From NCBI RefSeq assembly GCF_000317045.1, contig NC_019703.1:1724501-1788500 (forward strand): 64,000 nucleotides of DNA, given 5' to 3'. The notes below the pieces were generated by a model. That model worked only from the letters and a program-made list of their open reading frames with translations, ran no database searches and was not told the DNA's origin. A program made the translations under genes and the position numbers. This DNA is from Geitlerinema sp. PCC 7407. Its GTDB lineage: Bacteria > Cyanobacteriota > Cyanobacteriia > PCC-7407. This document shows, piece by piece, positions 8,515 to 16,567 of this stretch; the stretch's first letter is position 1; each line of letters begins with the position of its first letter.

Positions 8515-8850
8515 ATGCCCACCATGATGAGAACAAGCACCACCGACATGGAAGTCACTAGCATCCGCCTGGAGCGCGAGCTGAAGGACAAACTCAAGGA
8601 GCTAGCTGGCCACCAGGGCTATCAGGCCCTGATTCGCGACGTGCTGTGGAGCTACGTCCAGCAAAAGTCCGGTGACTATCGGCCTCAGTTTTCCCAAGAT
8701 GAAATTCGCGCCAGCTTGCCGGCCACTGCCCAGCGCGAGGAGCAGTGCGTGTTGACGGGCAAGCGCATTCGCCCCCAGGAGCAGATGTGGCTGGGGTTGA
8801 CGACGACGGGGGATCTGGTGCCCCTGAGTCTGGAAAGTTTGACCCGTTAA
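8515..8850 (+). CDS. Ribbon-helix-helix (CopG-like) small protein
   Basis: A 111-residue protein. Residues 13-50 (EVTSIRLERELKDKLKELA followed by a second helix ending in WSYVQQ) match a ribbon-helix-helix DNA-binding unit, in which the short strand EVTSIRLE inserts into the major groove. The C-terminal 55 residues contain CVLTGKRIRPQEQMW and look like a small extra domain absent from minimal CopG repressors. An AGGAG precedes the ATG at 8515. The palindrome at 8466-8481 is the obvious autoregulation candidate. The gene diverges from tldD and no toxin gene is adjacent, so an antitoxin role is unlikely. Confidence 0.75.
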   Translation: MPTMMRTSTTDMEVTSIRLERELKDKLKELAGHQGYQALIRDVLWSYVQQKSGDYRPQFSQDEIRASLPATAQREEQCVLTGKRIRPQEQMWLGLTTTGDLVPLSLESLTR

Positions 8851-8893
8851 CTCCTGCGCTTCGATCGGAGTTGGCCAGAGAATTGTTGCCTGT

Positions 8894-8924
8894 GTCAGAG
8901 GAGCGCAAGGGCTGCTCCTCTGAC
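8894..8924 (+). terminator. Hairpin after the RHH gene
   Basis: The arms GTCAGAGGAGC (8894-8904) and GCTCCTCTGAC (8914-8924) are perfect 11-bp complements around a 9-nt loop. No T-tract follows, so termination efficiency is uncertain. It lies 44 bases after the gene's stop. Confidence 0.55.
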
Positions 8925-9031
8925 TCTGCGTGACGAAGGTGAAACCGAGGGGGTGTTCGCCGGGTGACCGACAAAAGCGATCGCCCCCGAGGCACAATGG
9001 GGCTGTAGAAACCTTGCGGAATGTTACAGCC

Positions 9032-9733
9032 ATGGCGGCACTTCTTTTTGACCTGGACGGCACGCTGACCCATACCGATCCCGTGCACTTTCGGGCGTGG
9101 CAGGAGCTGCTGCGGGACCATGGCCTCGAGATCGACGAGCACTTCTACCAAACGCGGATCAGCGGCCGCCTCAATCCGGTGATCATGCAGGACCTGTTTC
9201 CCCACTACGATGAGGCGACCAGCACGGCCTTTGCCGATCGCAAGGAGGTCTATTTTCGGGAGCTGGTGGAGACGCTGCAGCCCATGGCGGGGCTGCACGA
9301 TGTGCTGGGCTGGCTGAGCGATCGCGCCCTGAAAACGGCGGTGGTCACCAATGCCCCGCGAGAAAACGCTGAATTTATGCTGCGGGGGCTGGGCCTCCAG
9401 GAAACCTTTGGGCTGGTGGTGCTGGCGGCGGAGATGCCCCAGGGCAAGCCCCACCCGGCCCCCTACCGCCACGCCCTGGCCCAGCTCGGGGAGGAGCCTG
9501 CGGGGGCGATCGCCTTTGAGGATTCGCCGTCGGGGATTCGCTCGGCGGTGGGCGCCGAGATCTTTACCGTGGGCATCGCCTCGACCCACGACCCCGATCA
9601 TCTCTACGAGGTGGGGGCGCATCTGGTGGTACAGGACTTCACCGATCCGCGCCTAGCCGAGGTGCTGGAGCGGCTCTATCAGGACAAAGCTTTGACGCTG
9701 CCTTCGAGGGAGACGGCGATCGCCCGCAGCTGA
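9032..9733 (+). CDS. HAD-superfamily hydrolase (beta-phosphoglucomutase-like)
   Basis: A 233-residue HAD subfamily IA phosphatase or phosphomutase. FDLDGTLT (residues 6-13) carries the catalytic aspartates D7 and D9, VVTNAPREN gives the motif II Thr region, the lysine in PQGKPHP is motif III, and FEDSPSGI is motif IV. A helical cap follows motif I. The open frame extends back to 8930, but that extension is low-complexity and contains a HIP1 site, while the ATG at 9032 places the DLDGT motif at the usual distance, so 9032 was chosen. The substrate is not determinable. Its last 55 bases overlap the convergent gene below. Confidence 0.9.
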   Translation: MAALLFDLDGTLTHTDPVHFRAWQELLRDHGLEIDEHFYQTRISGRLNPVIMQDLFPHYDEATSTAFADRKEVYFRELVETLQPMAGLHDVLGWLSDRALKTAVVTNAPRENAEFMLRGLGLQETFGLVVLAAEMPQGKPHPAPYRHALAQLGEEPAGAIAFEDSPSGIRSAVGAEIFTVGIASTHDPDHLYEVGAHLVVQDFTDPRLAEVLERLYQDKALTLPSRETAIARS

Positions 9734-10401
9734 TTGAGCTGTTCGCGCTTTTCTTCGGCCTGGAGGCGGCAGGTGCGCTTGCGCAGGAGAGCCGCCCGGG
9801 CCACCTCTTCCTTGCCCTGGCGCAGGGCGGTTTCGGCGACCTGCTGCCACTGGGCGGCCTCCCGCACGGCTGCCTGGTAGGCTGGCTCGATCTGCTGGTG
9901 GGTGGTGCGCAGCTGCTCTAGGGCCTCCTGGAGCAGGGCACGGCTGGCCTGCGGATCGCGGGTAGCGGCGGCGCGGCTGGTGAGCTGGTGGACGCCGTAG
10001 AGCCCGAGGGCGGCGATCGCCGGGGCCGCAAAGGCACCCCCCAGCAGCGTTCCTCCCAGCACGCCCCCCGCAAAGGACACCGACAGGGCACTGTTGATCT
10101 GGTCGCTGCTGCTCTGGCCCGTTTTGCACCAGGTCGCGAAGTGTTCGCAGTTATTGAAAATGACGCTGTAGTCTCGTTCGCCCAGGCGGCTAAAGGCCCG
10201 CTTGAGAACCACGTCGGGCGGGTCGCAGCGATCGTAGACCCGCACCAAAATCTCATCGCCCCGCGCAAAAAAATCTCGCGTGGTGCGAACGATGGATTCG
10301 CCCTCTTTGTAATGGATGACGGTGCCGTCCCCACAGTCGATGCCGTGGTGGGTGATGAAGCCGTAGTGGCGGTAAACGTAAAGGTGATCTGCGCGTGCCA
10401 T
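9679..10401 (-). CDS. LRAT-domain (NlpC/P60-superfamily) protein with C-terminal helical tail
   Basis: A 240-residue protein. The N-terminal 95 residues match the LRAT fold: RHYGFITHHGI (11-21) followed by GDGTVIHY holds the catalytic His region, and NNCEHFATWC (83-92) carries the nucleophilic Cys85. LRAT-like enzymes are permuted papain-fold thiol acyltransferases or hydrolases acting on lipids. Residues 104-137 are glycine-rich and hydrophobic, possibly a membrane hairpin, and residues 145-240 are a long charged helix or coiled coil. An upstream open frame to 10554 contains a HIP1 palindrome and lacks the fold, so the ATG at 10401 is preferred. Its 3' end overlaps the convergent HAD gene by 55 bases. 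The acyltransferase gene upstream on the same strand hints at a lipid role. Confidence 0.8.
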   Translation of the reverse strand: MARADHLYVYRHYGFITHHGIDCGDGTVIHYKEGESIVRTTRDFFARGDEILVRVYDRCDPPDVVLKRAFSRLGERDYSVIFNNCEHFATWCKTGQSSSDQINSALSVSFAGGVLGGTLLGGAFAAPAIAALGLYGVHQLTSRAAATRDPQASRALLQEALEQLRTTHQQIEPAYQAAVREAAQWQQVAETALRQGKEEVARAALLRKRTCRLQAEEKREQLNQLRAIAVSLEGSVKALS

Positions 10402-10516
10402 GGCCAGGAGAAACGTCACGAGCGAGAGGGGCGATCGCCCCTTTGCACCCCCGTTGTAGCACGCGGCGACCGGCAGCCACGGGACGGGAAACCCGAAGGG
10501 ACCGGTACGGCTGAAT

Positions 10517-11215
10517 CTATTCGCTATCGGGCTGGAGACTTTTCTCCGCGCCAATGTGGGTCAGGCCCTCTCGCAGCGATCGCTCCAGCGCCTCGGTGAA
10601 GCGATCGGCCCGATCGCGATCGCGCTCTCCCTCAAACTGGCGGCTGTAGAGGGGCGGCTGGATCTGGATATAGACCTTTGCCCGGAAAAAGGCCCCCGGC
10701 TCGTAGCGCAGCGCGATCGGCACCACCGGCACCGACTCCGAAAACTTGGCCAAAGACTCTGCTTGCAATACCAAGCGCGCGAGACCCGGCTTGAGCGATC
10801 GCAGCACCTGGCTGCGCACGATTCCCCCCTCTGGGAACAGCACCACCTTGCGCCCTTCCTTCAGCAGTTCGATGGTGCAGCGCAGGCTTGAGATGCCCGG
10901 CTTCGCCAAATCCACCGGGAACGCCCCCAGGCGCTCGATCATCCAGCCCTGCACCCCCTCAAACTGATTGGCATTGGCCATGAAGCGCAGCGGCTCCACG
11001 CTCAGCAGTCCCACGAGGAGCGGGTCCCAGCGGCTGAAGTGCTTCGGTGCCAAAATCAACGGGCCTTCTAGGGGCAGATGCTCGATCCCTTCGATCAAAA
11101 TAGCTCGGAAATAAAAGCCCAAAAAGAGCCGATGGATGGGAAAAATGACCCAATAAAACCAGGTTTTGACGTTTGTTTTGCTCAAGGGAGAGGTTCCTAT
11201 CGCGGGCAGGATCAA
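10517..11215 (-). CDS. PlsC-type 1-acylglycerol-3-phosphate acyltransferase
   Basis: A 232-residue membrane-associated acyltransferase. The catalytic HX4D motif is H59-F-S-R-W-D64, and FPEGG (about 136-140) is the glycerophosphate-binding motif. PVVPIALRY is the later conserved block. The hydrophobic N-terminus (WFYWVIFPIHRLFLGFYF) should anchor it to the membrane. PlsC transfers the second acyl chain to make phosphatidic acid. Cyanobacteria carry several paralogues, and which acyl position or donor this copy uses cannot be told. It is followed on the same strand by the LRAT-fold gene, 115 bases downstream. Confidence 0.88.
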   Translation of the reverse strand: MILPAIGTSPLSKTNVKTWFYWVIFPIHRLFLGFYFRAILIEGIEHLPLEGPLILAPKHFSRWDPLLVGLLSVEPLRFMANANQFEGVQGWMIERLGAFPVDLAKPGISSLRCTIELLKEGRKVVLFPEGGIVRSQVLRSLKPGLARLVLQAESLAKFSESVPVVPIALRYEPGAFFRAKVYIQIQPPLYSRQFEGERDRDRADRFTEALERSLREGLTHIGAEKSLQPDSE

Positions 11216-11474
11216 GGGAGCACTGGCGCTCCCTAGGGGCGACTTGGGCGAGGAACAGTCAACCTATCCCCAGCCAGCAGAGATCAGCAAAGCGCGGGAG
11301 AGAAGCTGGAGTTTTGGGGCTGACCACCCAGCGAAAATTTTGGCGTGAGGTCAAGAACCCGGTCGCCCCAGCCAGTCGCCAAACCGGTTTTGGATTGTAG
11401 CAAATCCTGGCAGACGGAAGCGCGGAAAATCCGTCTTGCAAAGAGCCAAAAAGCCTGCCCAAAGCGCTTTGGCC

Positions 11475-12296
11475 CTAGGCGCTTTGGCATTGGGGGCAAT
11501 AGTAGCAGCGTCGCCCGCCCGCGTCGATTTTCTCGATCGGTGTCTCGCAGACAAAGCAGGGCTGACCGTCGCGGCCAAAGACCCAGTGACGATAGAGTCG
11601 GCGGGGCTGGCCGGCTGCCTTGAGAGATTGTGCGAGGGTGAGGTCGTTGGTGATGCCGCCGGTTTCGTAGGACTGGCGCGGCAGGGCGATCGCCCCCTCG
11701 GCGAGGCGCGCCATCTGGTCCGGGGTGCAGTCGAGGGGCCGCCGCGCTGGATGGACCCGCGCCACAAACAGCACCTCGCTGCGCAGATAGTTGCCGAGGC
11801 CCGCCAAAAAATGCTGATCCAGCAGCAGGGTGGTCAGACGCCGCCGCCGAAACTCTGGAGCCAACAGGCGATCGCGCACCTGCTCGGGCGTGGTCTCAGG
11901 ATTCAGCACATCCGGCCCCACCCGCCCCCAAAACGAATGGGTCGCCAGCTCGGCGTCGGCCAGCACCTCGATGTCCGACGCGCTGTAGAGGAGGGCTGAC
12001 TTCTGGGCTGTGTGAATCGCGAGGCGAAGCTGCCGGTTGGTCGGGGGGTAGTCCTGGGCGCGCCGCACCATCCACTGACCGTAGAGCTGGTTGTGACTGT
12101 AAATATTCAGGCCCTGGGCGAAGCAGATCAGCATCCCTTTGCCCTTGGTCTCGACTCCGCGAATCTCTTGGGTGACGAGCTTGGTTTCGTAGGGCTTCAG
12201 GTGCTCGAAGGCGAAGAAAATCTCTGTCAGGGGCTGGCGGGCGATCGCTCGCTCGACTTGGTCTGCGGCGCGCCGAATTTCAGGACCTTCTGGCAT
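11475..12296 (-). CDS. nei: Endonuclease VIII (Fpg/Nei DNA glycosylase)
   Basis: A 273-residue base-excision repair enzyme that removes oxidised pyrimidines and cleaves at the abasic site. After Met removal the N-terminus is PEGPEIRRA, giving the catalytic Pro and Glu of Nei. The conserved lysine is in ETKGKGM, the H2TH region is LLDQHFLAGLGNYLRSEVLF, and the C-terminal zinc finger has CFVC and CYYCPQC pairs. The frame stays open upstream to 12521, but the PEGPEI start must be the true N-terminus for chemistry, so 12296 is firm. It diverges from the pentapeptide gene. Confidence 0.95.
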   Translation of the reverse strand: MPEGPEIRRAADQVERAIARQPLTEIFFAFEHLKPYETKLVTQEIRGVETKGKGMLICFAQGLNIYSHNQLYGQWMVRRAQDYPPTNRQLRLAIHTAQKSALLYSASDIEVLADAELATHSFWGRVGPDVLNPETTPEQVRDRLLAPEFRRRRLTTLLLDQHFLAGLGNYLRSEVLFVARVHPARRPLDCTPDQMARLAEGAIALPRQSYETGGITNDLTLAQSLKAAGQPRRLYRHWVFGRDGQPCFVCETPIEKIDAGGRRCYYCPQCQSA

Positions 12297-12411
12297 GGAT
12301 GCACGGTGGGTGGCAGCAACCCTAGCTTGCCAGGTGTCCCCGGCGGGAGCAAGGGACGGAAAAAAGGGGGTTCTGCGTTTGTGCAGAGCCTTAACGCAAA
12401 TTAATGTTGTT

Positions 12412-12433
12412 AATTCAGTAAATATACTGAATT
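12412..12433. promoter_or_regulatory. Inverted repeat in nei / pentapeptide divergent region
   Basis: AATTCAGTA (12412-12420) and TACTGAATT (12425-12433) are perfect 9-bp arms around AATA. It is AT-rich in an otherwise GC-rich region, 24 bases before the first possible start of the pentapeptide gene, and could be an operator shared by the two divergent genes. Confidence 0.45.
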
Positions 12434-12456
12434 TTGTCCGCCATGGATAAATAGAG

Positions 12457-12960
12457 ATGGTATTAAAAAGAACTACTAGTGTATCCGTGGCCCCACCAAT
12501 GAACACCCAACCTCGCTTCACTGCTCAAGCGGTACAGCAGCACTTGGCCCGCCTCGCCAGTGTCTTTCTCCAGCGCTACGCAGCGGGCGATCGCACCTTC
12601 AGCAAAGCCGTCTTTAACAACGGTCGACTACAGGTGGTTGCCCCCAACCTGAGCTACGTCAATTTCAGCCATCAGACCCTGTCGCGCATCTCTCTGGCGG
12701 GTGGCATCTTGGAGCACGCCTGTCTGCAAGCCTGCGACCTCAGCTACTCCGATCTGAGCAAAGTGAACCTGCGATCGGCCAATCTCCAGCAGGCCAACCT
12801 GAGCTATGTCAACCTCAGCGGGGCTGACCTGACCGGGGCCAATTTGGCGGGCGCTGATCTGGCAAACGCCAACCTCCAGGGAGCCAAGGTGTCCGTGGCG
12901 GCGCTCCAGAGCGCTGTGCTTTTTGAGACAGTGCTGCCGGATGGGCGGGTCTCGGGCTGA
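12457..12960 (+). CDS. Pentapeptide-repeat protein
   Basis: A 167-residue protein (153 if it starts at the ATG at 12499). From about residue 60 it has uninterrupted A(D/N)LXX-type pentapeptides, for example LRSANLQQANLSYVNLSGAD and DLTGANLAGADLANANL, which fold into a right-handed square beta-helix. The N-terminal 50 residues are non-repetitive. Cyanobacteria encode many such proteins; some mimic DNA or scaffold protein complexes, but most have no known role. There is no signal peptide or membrane segment. It is divergent from nei, and the inverted repeat at 12412-12433 lies just upstream. Confidence 0.85.
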   Translation: MVLKRTTSVSVAPPMNTQPRFTAQAVQQHLARLASVFLQRYAAGDRTFSKAVFNNGRLQVVAPNLSYVNFSHQTLSRISLAGGILEHACLQACDLSYSDLSKVNLRSANLQQANLSYVNLSGADLTGANLAGADLANANLQGAKVSVAALQSAVLFETVLPDGRVSG

Positions 12961-13146
12961 GGCAAGTTTAGGAGGCGCTCGAGGACGGTTGGCGGCCCGA
13001 TAGGGGCGATCGCCCGCTAGGAACTCCAAAGGCTCTGGGATAATAGGCCTGGGGAACCCAGTGAAGCCCTTGGCTCCCGCGGCTGGGGAGGCGCTTGGGA
13101 AAATTCCTGCTAAGCAATCAAAACCGTCGATAACGAGCGTGAATTC

Positions 13147-14091
13147 ATGACTGTGGGAACTGTGAAGCCGGGGCCTCGCCTCACCGATCGGCTCATTAAT
13201 GGCGTTTTGGGAATTCAGCCGCTGTTTAACCTGATGCGGCAGCGAGCGCGCACCATGATGATGCGGCGGGCGGAGTCCATGGGAATCCACTGGGAACAAG
13301 AAGTGCAGACGCTGCTGTCTCGGGGCGGCTCAGCGGCGATCGCCCCGGAATGGGAGCAGGAGCTGGCAGCGGTGACCAACCCCGCAGTCCGCTATCCCGA
13401 CTATTATCTCAAGAACTTTCACGCCTACGACGAGGGCAATCTGGGCTGGCTACCGGCGGCGGAGGAAGAGGTGGCGGCCTACGCGGTGCACTCGCGCCTG
13501 TGGCCCGACGCTGGAGTCGAGGGCGATGCGCGGATGCGCCGCAGCTACCATGAGGTGCTGCAAGCCCAGATCGCGGAGCCGCCCCGACGGATTTTGGACC
13601 TGGGGTGTGGGGTGGGCATGAATGCCTTTGCGCTGCAGCAGGTGTATCCCGAGGCTGAGATGACGGGGCTGGATTTGTCGCCCTACTTCTTGGCGATCGC
13701 CCGCTACCAGGCCCAGCGCCGCCAGCAGTCGGTCACCTGGGTCCACGCGCCCGCTGAGGCGACGGGACTGCCGGACCAGTCGTTTGATCTGGTATCCACC
13801 TGCTTGATGTTCCACGAGCTGCCCCAAGAGGTGTCGATCGCGATTTTCAAAGAAGCTCGGCGACTGCTCCGCCCAGGCGGCCACCTGGCCATCATGGATA
13901 TGAACCCCCAGTCTGAGGTGTACGCCAAGATGCCGCCCTTCATCTTGACCTTGCTCAAGAGCACGGAGCCCTATCTCGATTCCTATTTCGCCCTAGACAT
14001 GGAGCAGGCCATCGAAGCGGCGGGCTTCACACGGCCCACGCGCACCTTCAACACACCCCGCCACGTCACCCTGGTGGCCCAGGCGATCTAG
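13147..14091 (+). CDS. Class I SAM-dependent methyltransferase
   Basis: A 314-residue protein. Residues 145-260 form the methyltransferase core: motif I ILDLGCGVG (149-157), MTGLDLSPYF for strand 2, SFDLVSTCLMFHELP for motif II, and LLRPGGHLAIMDMNP. The N-terminal 140 residues contain KNFHAYDEGNLGW, a helical lid-like part. The layout resembles the methyltransferase at 2913, with a long N-terminal region and a similar HEAP/HELP segment, so the two may be distant paralogues. The substrate is unknown. The PrsW-like gene starts 6 bases after its stop, so the two are likely co-transcribed. Confidence 0.85.
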   Translation: MTVGTVKPGPRLTDRLINGVLGIQPLFNLMRQRARTMMMRRAESMGIHWEQEVQTLLSRGGSAAIAPEWEQELAAVTNPAVRYPDYYLKNFHAYDEGNLGWLPAAEEEVAAYAVHSRLWPDAGVEGDARMRRSYHEVLQAQIAEPPRRILDLGCGVGMNAFALQQVYPEAEMTGLDLSPYFLAIARYQAQRRQQSVTWVHAPAEATGLPDQSFDLVSTCLMFHELPQEVSIAIFKEARRLLRPGGHLAIMDMNPQSEVYAKMPPFILTLLKSTEPYLDSYFALDMEQAIEAAGFTRPTRTFNTPRHVTLVAQAI

Positions 14092-14097
14092 CGCCGG

Positions 14098-15030
14098 GTG
14101 GCAGTGCTGGGGCAGCTGGCCTGGGCCGTGATTCCGCCCGCGCTCTTTTGGCTGTACTGCGAGGGGCGCGGGCAATCGCCAACTTGGTGGCTTGGGGCGG
14201 CGGGCCTGGTGGCGGGCTGGCTCCTGGCGGGGGGCGCCTTGCTGGTCGGCCAGCGCTGGAATCTCGACTTTATGGCCTTGGCGAGGCGATCGCCCCTGGG
14301 ATTTCCGGGGGTGTTTTTGCTGGGGACGGCCCTGCGCCAGCTGCTGGCCGTGGGGCCTATCGAGGAGGGCGCGAAGTTTCTGGGGGCGCTGCTGGCCAGC
14401 GCGGCCCTCGCTCAGCTCCAGAGGCGATCGCCTGCGACGGTCTTTAGCGCTGCGACGGCGATCGCCTGCGGCTTCACGGCCCACGAAACCTGGCTCTACT
14501 TGGCCAGCGGTCAGGCCTCAGCCTTCGAGCGTCTCCTGGGGACGCCGGTGCACGCTCTGTTCGCAGCGCCCTACGGCTACGCCTTGGCCATGGGAGGGGG
14601 CGGGCCGCTCCTGGCGGGGCTACTGCAAGGGATTGGCTTTCACGCTCTGGTCAATTGGCTGTCGTCGACGGCTCGCTTTCCGGAGACGCGGTTTTTGAGC
14701 TACGGCTTTTTTCCGCTGCTGGTGTGGCTGTTTTGGCGCTTCGAGATGCTGCAACGGCGATCGCGGGACCGGGTGCCCTTGACCCTGATTTCGGGCCGGA
14801 CTCGGGCTGAGCGCTGGTGGCAGCGGGGCCTGGTGGCGTTCGCGCTGGCCCTGGGGGGAAACTCCCTGCTGGGGGTGCTGCTGCTGGGACGGGCGATCGC
14901 CTCGGCGGGCTGGGGTGTCTTGGAGGGGCGCTGGCTGCTGTTTCTCAGTCGGGACGTTGTTTCGGCGCTGCTGGCCTGGGGGATCTGGGTGTACCTGCGC
15001 CGCACCGCCCGCCGCCGCCACCTTCCCTAG
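14098..15030 (+). CDS. PrsW-like intramembrane protease
   Basis: A 310-residue polytopic membrane protein with about eight hydrophobic segments. VGPIEEGAKFLG holds E89, E90 and K93, the EExxK motif of PrsW. TAHETWLY and LGTPVHALFAAPYGYALA follow, then GIGFHALVNW; the histidines are the expected additional active-site residues. PrsW proteases are distant relatives of CPBP/CAAX proteases and perform site-1 cleavage of anti-sigma factors in Bacillus. No anti-sigma factor gene is adjacent. The GTG start at 14098 is 6 bases after the methyltransferase stop; a GTG two codons later is also possible. Confidence 0.8.
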   Translation: MAVLGQLAWAVIPPALFWLYCEGRGQSPTWWLGAAGLVAGWLLAGGALLVGQRWNLDFMALARRSPLGFPGVFLLGTALRQLLAVGPIEEGAKFLGALLASAALAQLQRRSPATVFSAATAIACGFTAHETWLYLASGQASAFERLLGTPVHALFAAPYGYALAMGGGGPLLAGLLQGIGFHALVNWLSSTARFPETRFLSYGFFPLLVWLFWRFEMLQRRSRDRVPLTLISGRTRAERWWQRGLVAFALALGGNSLLGVLLLGRAIASAGWGVLEGRWLLFLSRDVVSALLAWGIWVYLRRTARRRHLP

Positions 15031-15056
15031 GGGCGACTCTGGGGGTCGAATCTTGG

Positions 15057-16397
15057 CTACTGAATCTCGTCGCTGAGAATGTCCTGGAGTTTCTGGTCTT
15101 CCGGGAGCTCTAGGAAAACGCGATCGCCTTCGTCGAGGCCTTCGAGCACCTGGATTTGGTCGCCGATCGAGGGGCCGACGGTAACCGGCTTGAACACGGC
15201 CTGATTTTCGCTATCGGGGACCAGGACGCCGGTTTTGCCCTCTTTGGTGACGATGGCGACGGTGGGCACCACCAGAGCATTTTGGAGGCGATCGCCCAGG
15301 AAATTGAGGTCCACATTCATGCCCGAGAGCAGCTTGTCCTGGCCCTCATTGAGCTGGACCCGCACCTCAAAGGACGTCACGTCCCGCTCCCGCACCGCCG
15401 CCGGTGCCACCAGGCGCACCGTTCCCTGAAAAGCCTCGTCTGGATAAGCATCGGCGATCACTTCGACGGGCTGACCGGGGCGAATCTGGCTGATGTCCAC
15501 CTCGGGGACCCGGGCCAGCACCTCCAGGCCCTCTGCCAGGGCCACCACCGATGTGGAAGAGGCGGACTCGGTGGCAGACGCAGAGGTGGTCGGCGTCACA
15601 AAGGATCCCGGATCGGCGTAGCGCTGGGTGATCACGCCGCTAAAGGGGGCTCGAATCAGGGTGTCTTCTTGCTGCACCTCGACGGCTTGCAGCCGCCCCC
15701 GAGCTTCGGCGACCCGGGCTTCGGCTTCGGCGATCTCTTCGGGGCGGCTGCCGTTGCGCAGCTCTTGGAGGCGCCCTCGGGCTTCGGTGACGCGGGCTTC
15801 GGCCTGGGCGACGCCGGCCCGAGCGCTGCGGGCTTCATTGAGCACTTCATCGAGGCGATCGCTCGAAACGGCGCCCTCTTCTGCCAAATACTGATTGCGC
15901 TCAACCCGTTCATTGGCCAGGTTCAGGCGGCTCTGGGCTTCGGCGACTTGGGCCTGGGCCTGCCGCACGGCCGCCTCAGCCTGGGCGATCGCCTCGCTGC
16001 GGGTGCCGTTGCGCAGGCGCTCTAGATTCGCCTGGGCCTGAGCGACAGCCGCGCGCGCCTGCATCATCTGGGCTTCGATGTCGTCGCTTTCCATGCGGGC
16101 CACGATTTCCCCCGCAGAGACGGTGTCGCCCTGCTCCACAAAAAGCTCGGCGAGACGACCGGTGGTTTTGGGGCTGAGGTTGACGCTGCGCTTGGCGACC
16201 ACGGTGCCGCTTGCGCTGATGCGGACCGTCAAGTCCTCTTGGGTCACGGGGACCGTCAGGCTGGTGATGTCGGTGGCGTCCTTGGGACGTTGCAGCGCCA
16301 CGATCGTGACAGCGGTGCTCCCGACGATGCCCAGGGCGAGTAGACCCACCAGCCAGGGCATCGGGCGTTCGATTTTACCAATCAGAGGAAGCTGCAT
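15057..16397 (-). CDS. HlyD/MFP-family periplasmic adaptor (efflux)
   Basis: A 446-residue membrane fusion protein. One transmembrane helix lies near the N-terminus (WLVGLLALGIVGSTAVTIVAL). The split lipoyl domain begins at ISASGTVVAKRSVNLSPKTTGRL, a long alpha-hairpin coiled coil follows, then the returning lipoyl half (TLIRAPFSGVIT) and a beta-barrel. The hairpin carries an internal duplication: LERLRNGTRSEAIAQAEA and LQELRNGSRPEEIAEAEA. Such adaptors link an inner-membrane pump to an outer-membrane TolC-like channel. No pump gene is adjacent, so the partner is encoded elsewhere. The longest frame begins at a TTG (16418); the ATG at 16397 is preferred. Confidence 0.9.
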   Translation of the reverse strand: MQLPLIGKIERPMPWLVGLLALGIVGSTAVTIVALQRPKDATDITSLTVPVTQEDLTVRISASGTVVAKRSVNLSPKTTGRLAELFVEQGDTVSAGEIVARMESDDIEAQMMQARAAVAQAQANLERLRNGTRSEAIAQAEAAVRQAQAQVAEAQSRLNLANERVERNQYLAEEGAVSSDRLDEVLNEARSARAGVAQAEARVTEARGRLQELRNGSRPEEIAEAEARVAEARGRLQAVEVQQEDTLIRAPFSGVITQRYADPGSFVTPTTSASATESASSTSVVALAEGLEVLARVPEVDISQIRPGQPVEVIADAYPDEAFQGTVRLVAPAAVRERDVTSFEVRVQLNEGQDKLLSGMNVDLNFLGDRLQNALVVPTVAIVTKEGKTGVLVPDSENQAVFKPVTVGPSIGDQIQVLEGLDEGDRVFLELPEDQKLQDILSDEIQ

Positions 16398-16419
16398 GGG
16401 TGCCAATAGAAGGGCCAAA

Positions 16420-16506
16420 GTTGACCCTTTGTTCTAAGACTACGGTTGCGTTTTTGTCAATACCCTCCCCTGAATGGGTGATTCGAGCCGTGACACAAGG
16501 GTCAAC
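16420..16506. promoter_or_regulatory. Spaced inverted repeat upstream of the adaptor gene
   Basis: GTTGACCCTT (16420-16429) and AAGGGTCAAC (16497-16506) are perfect 10-bp complements 67 bases apart, just upstream of the HlyD-type gene. They could be two copies of an operator read in opposite orientation. Direct evidence of binding is lacking. Confidence 0.4.
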
Positions 16507-16567
16507 TCTCTTGAGGGGGATCACGCTAAGTCCATCCTAGCGAGGCTGGAGCGTGGCTTGGCGGTAA

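Noticed and set aside
11459-11472. Palindrome CCAAAGCGCTTTGG after nei
   Set aside because: Overlaps the gene end area and has no T-tract; short palindromes are expected in GC-rich DNA.
15656-15913. Repetitive DNA inside the adaptor gene
   Set aside because: It reflects the duplicated coiled-coil hairpin of the protein rather than a separate DNA repeat element.
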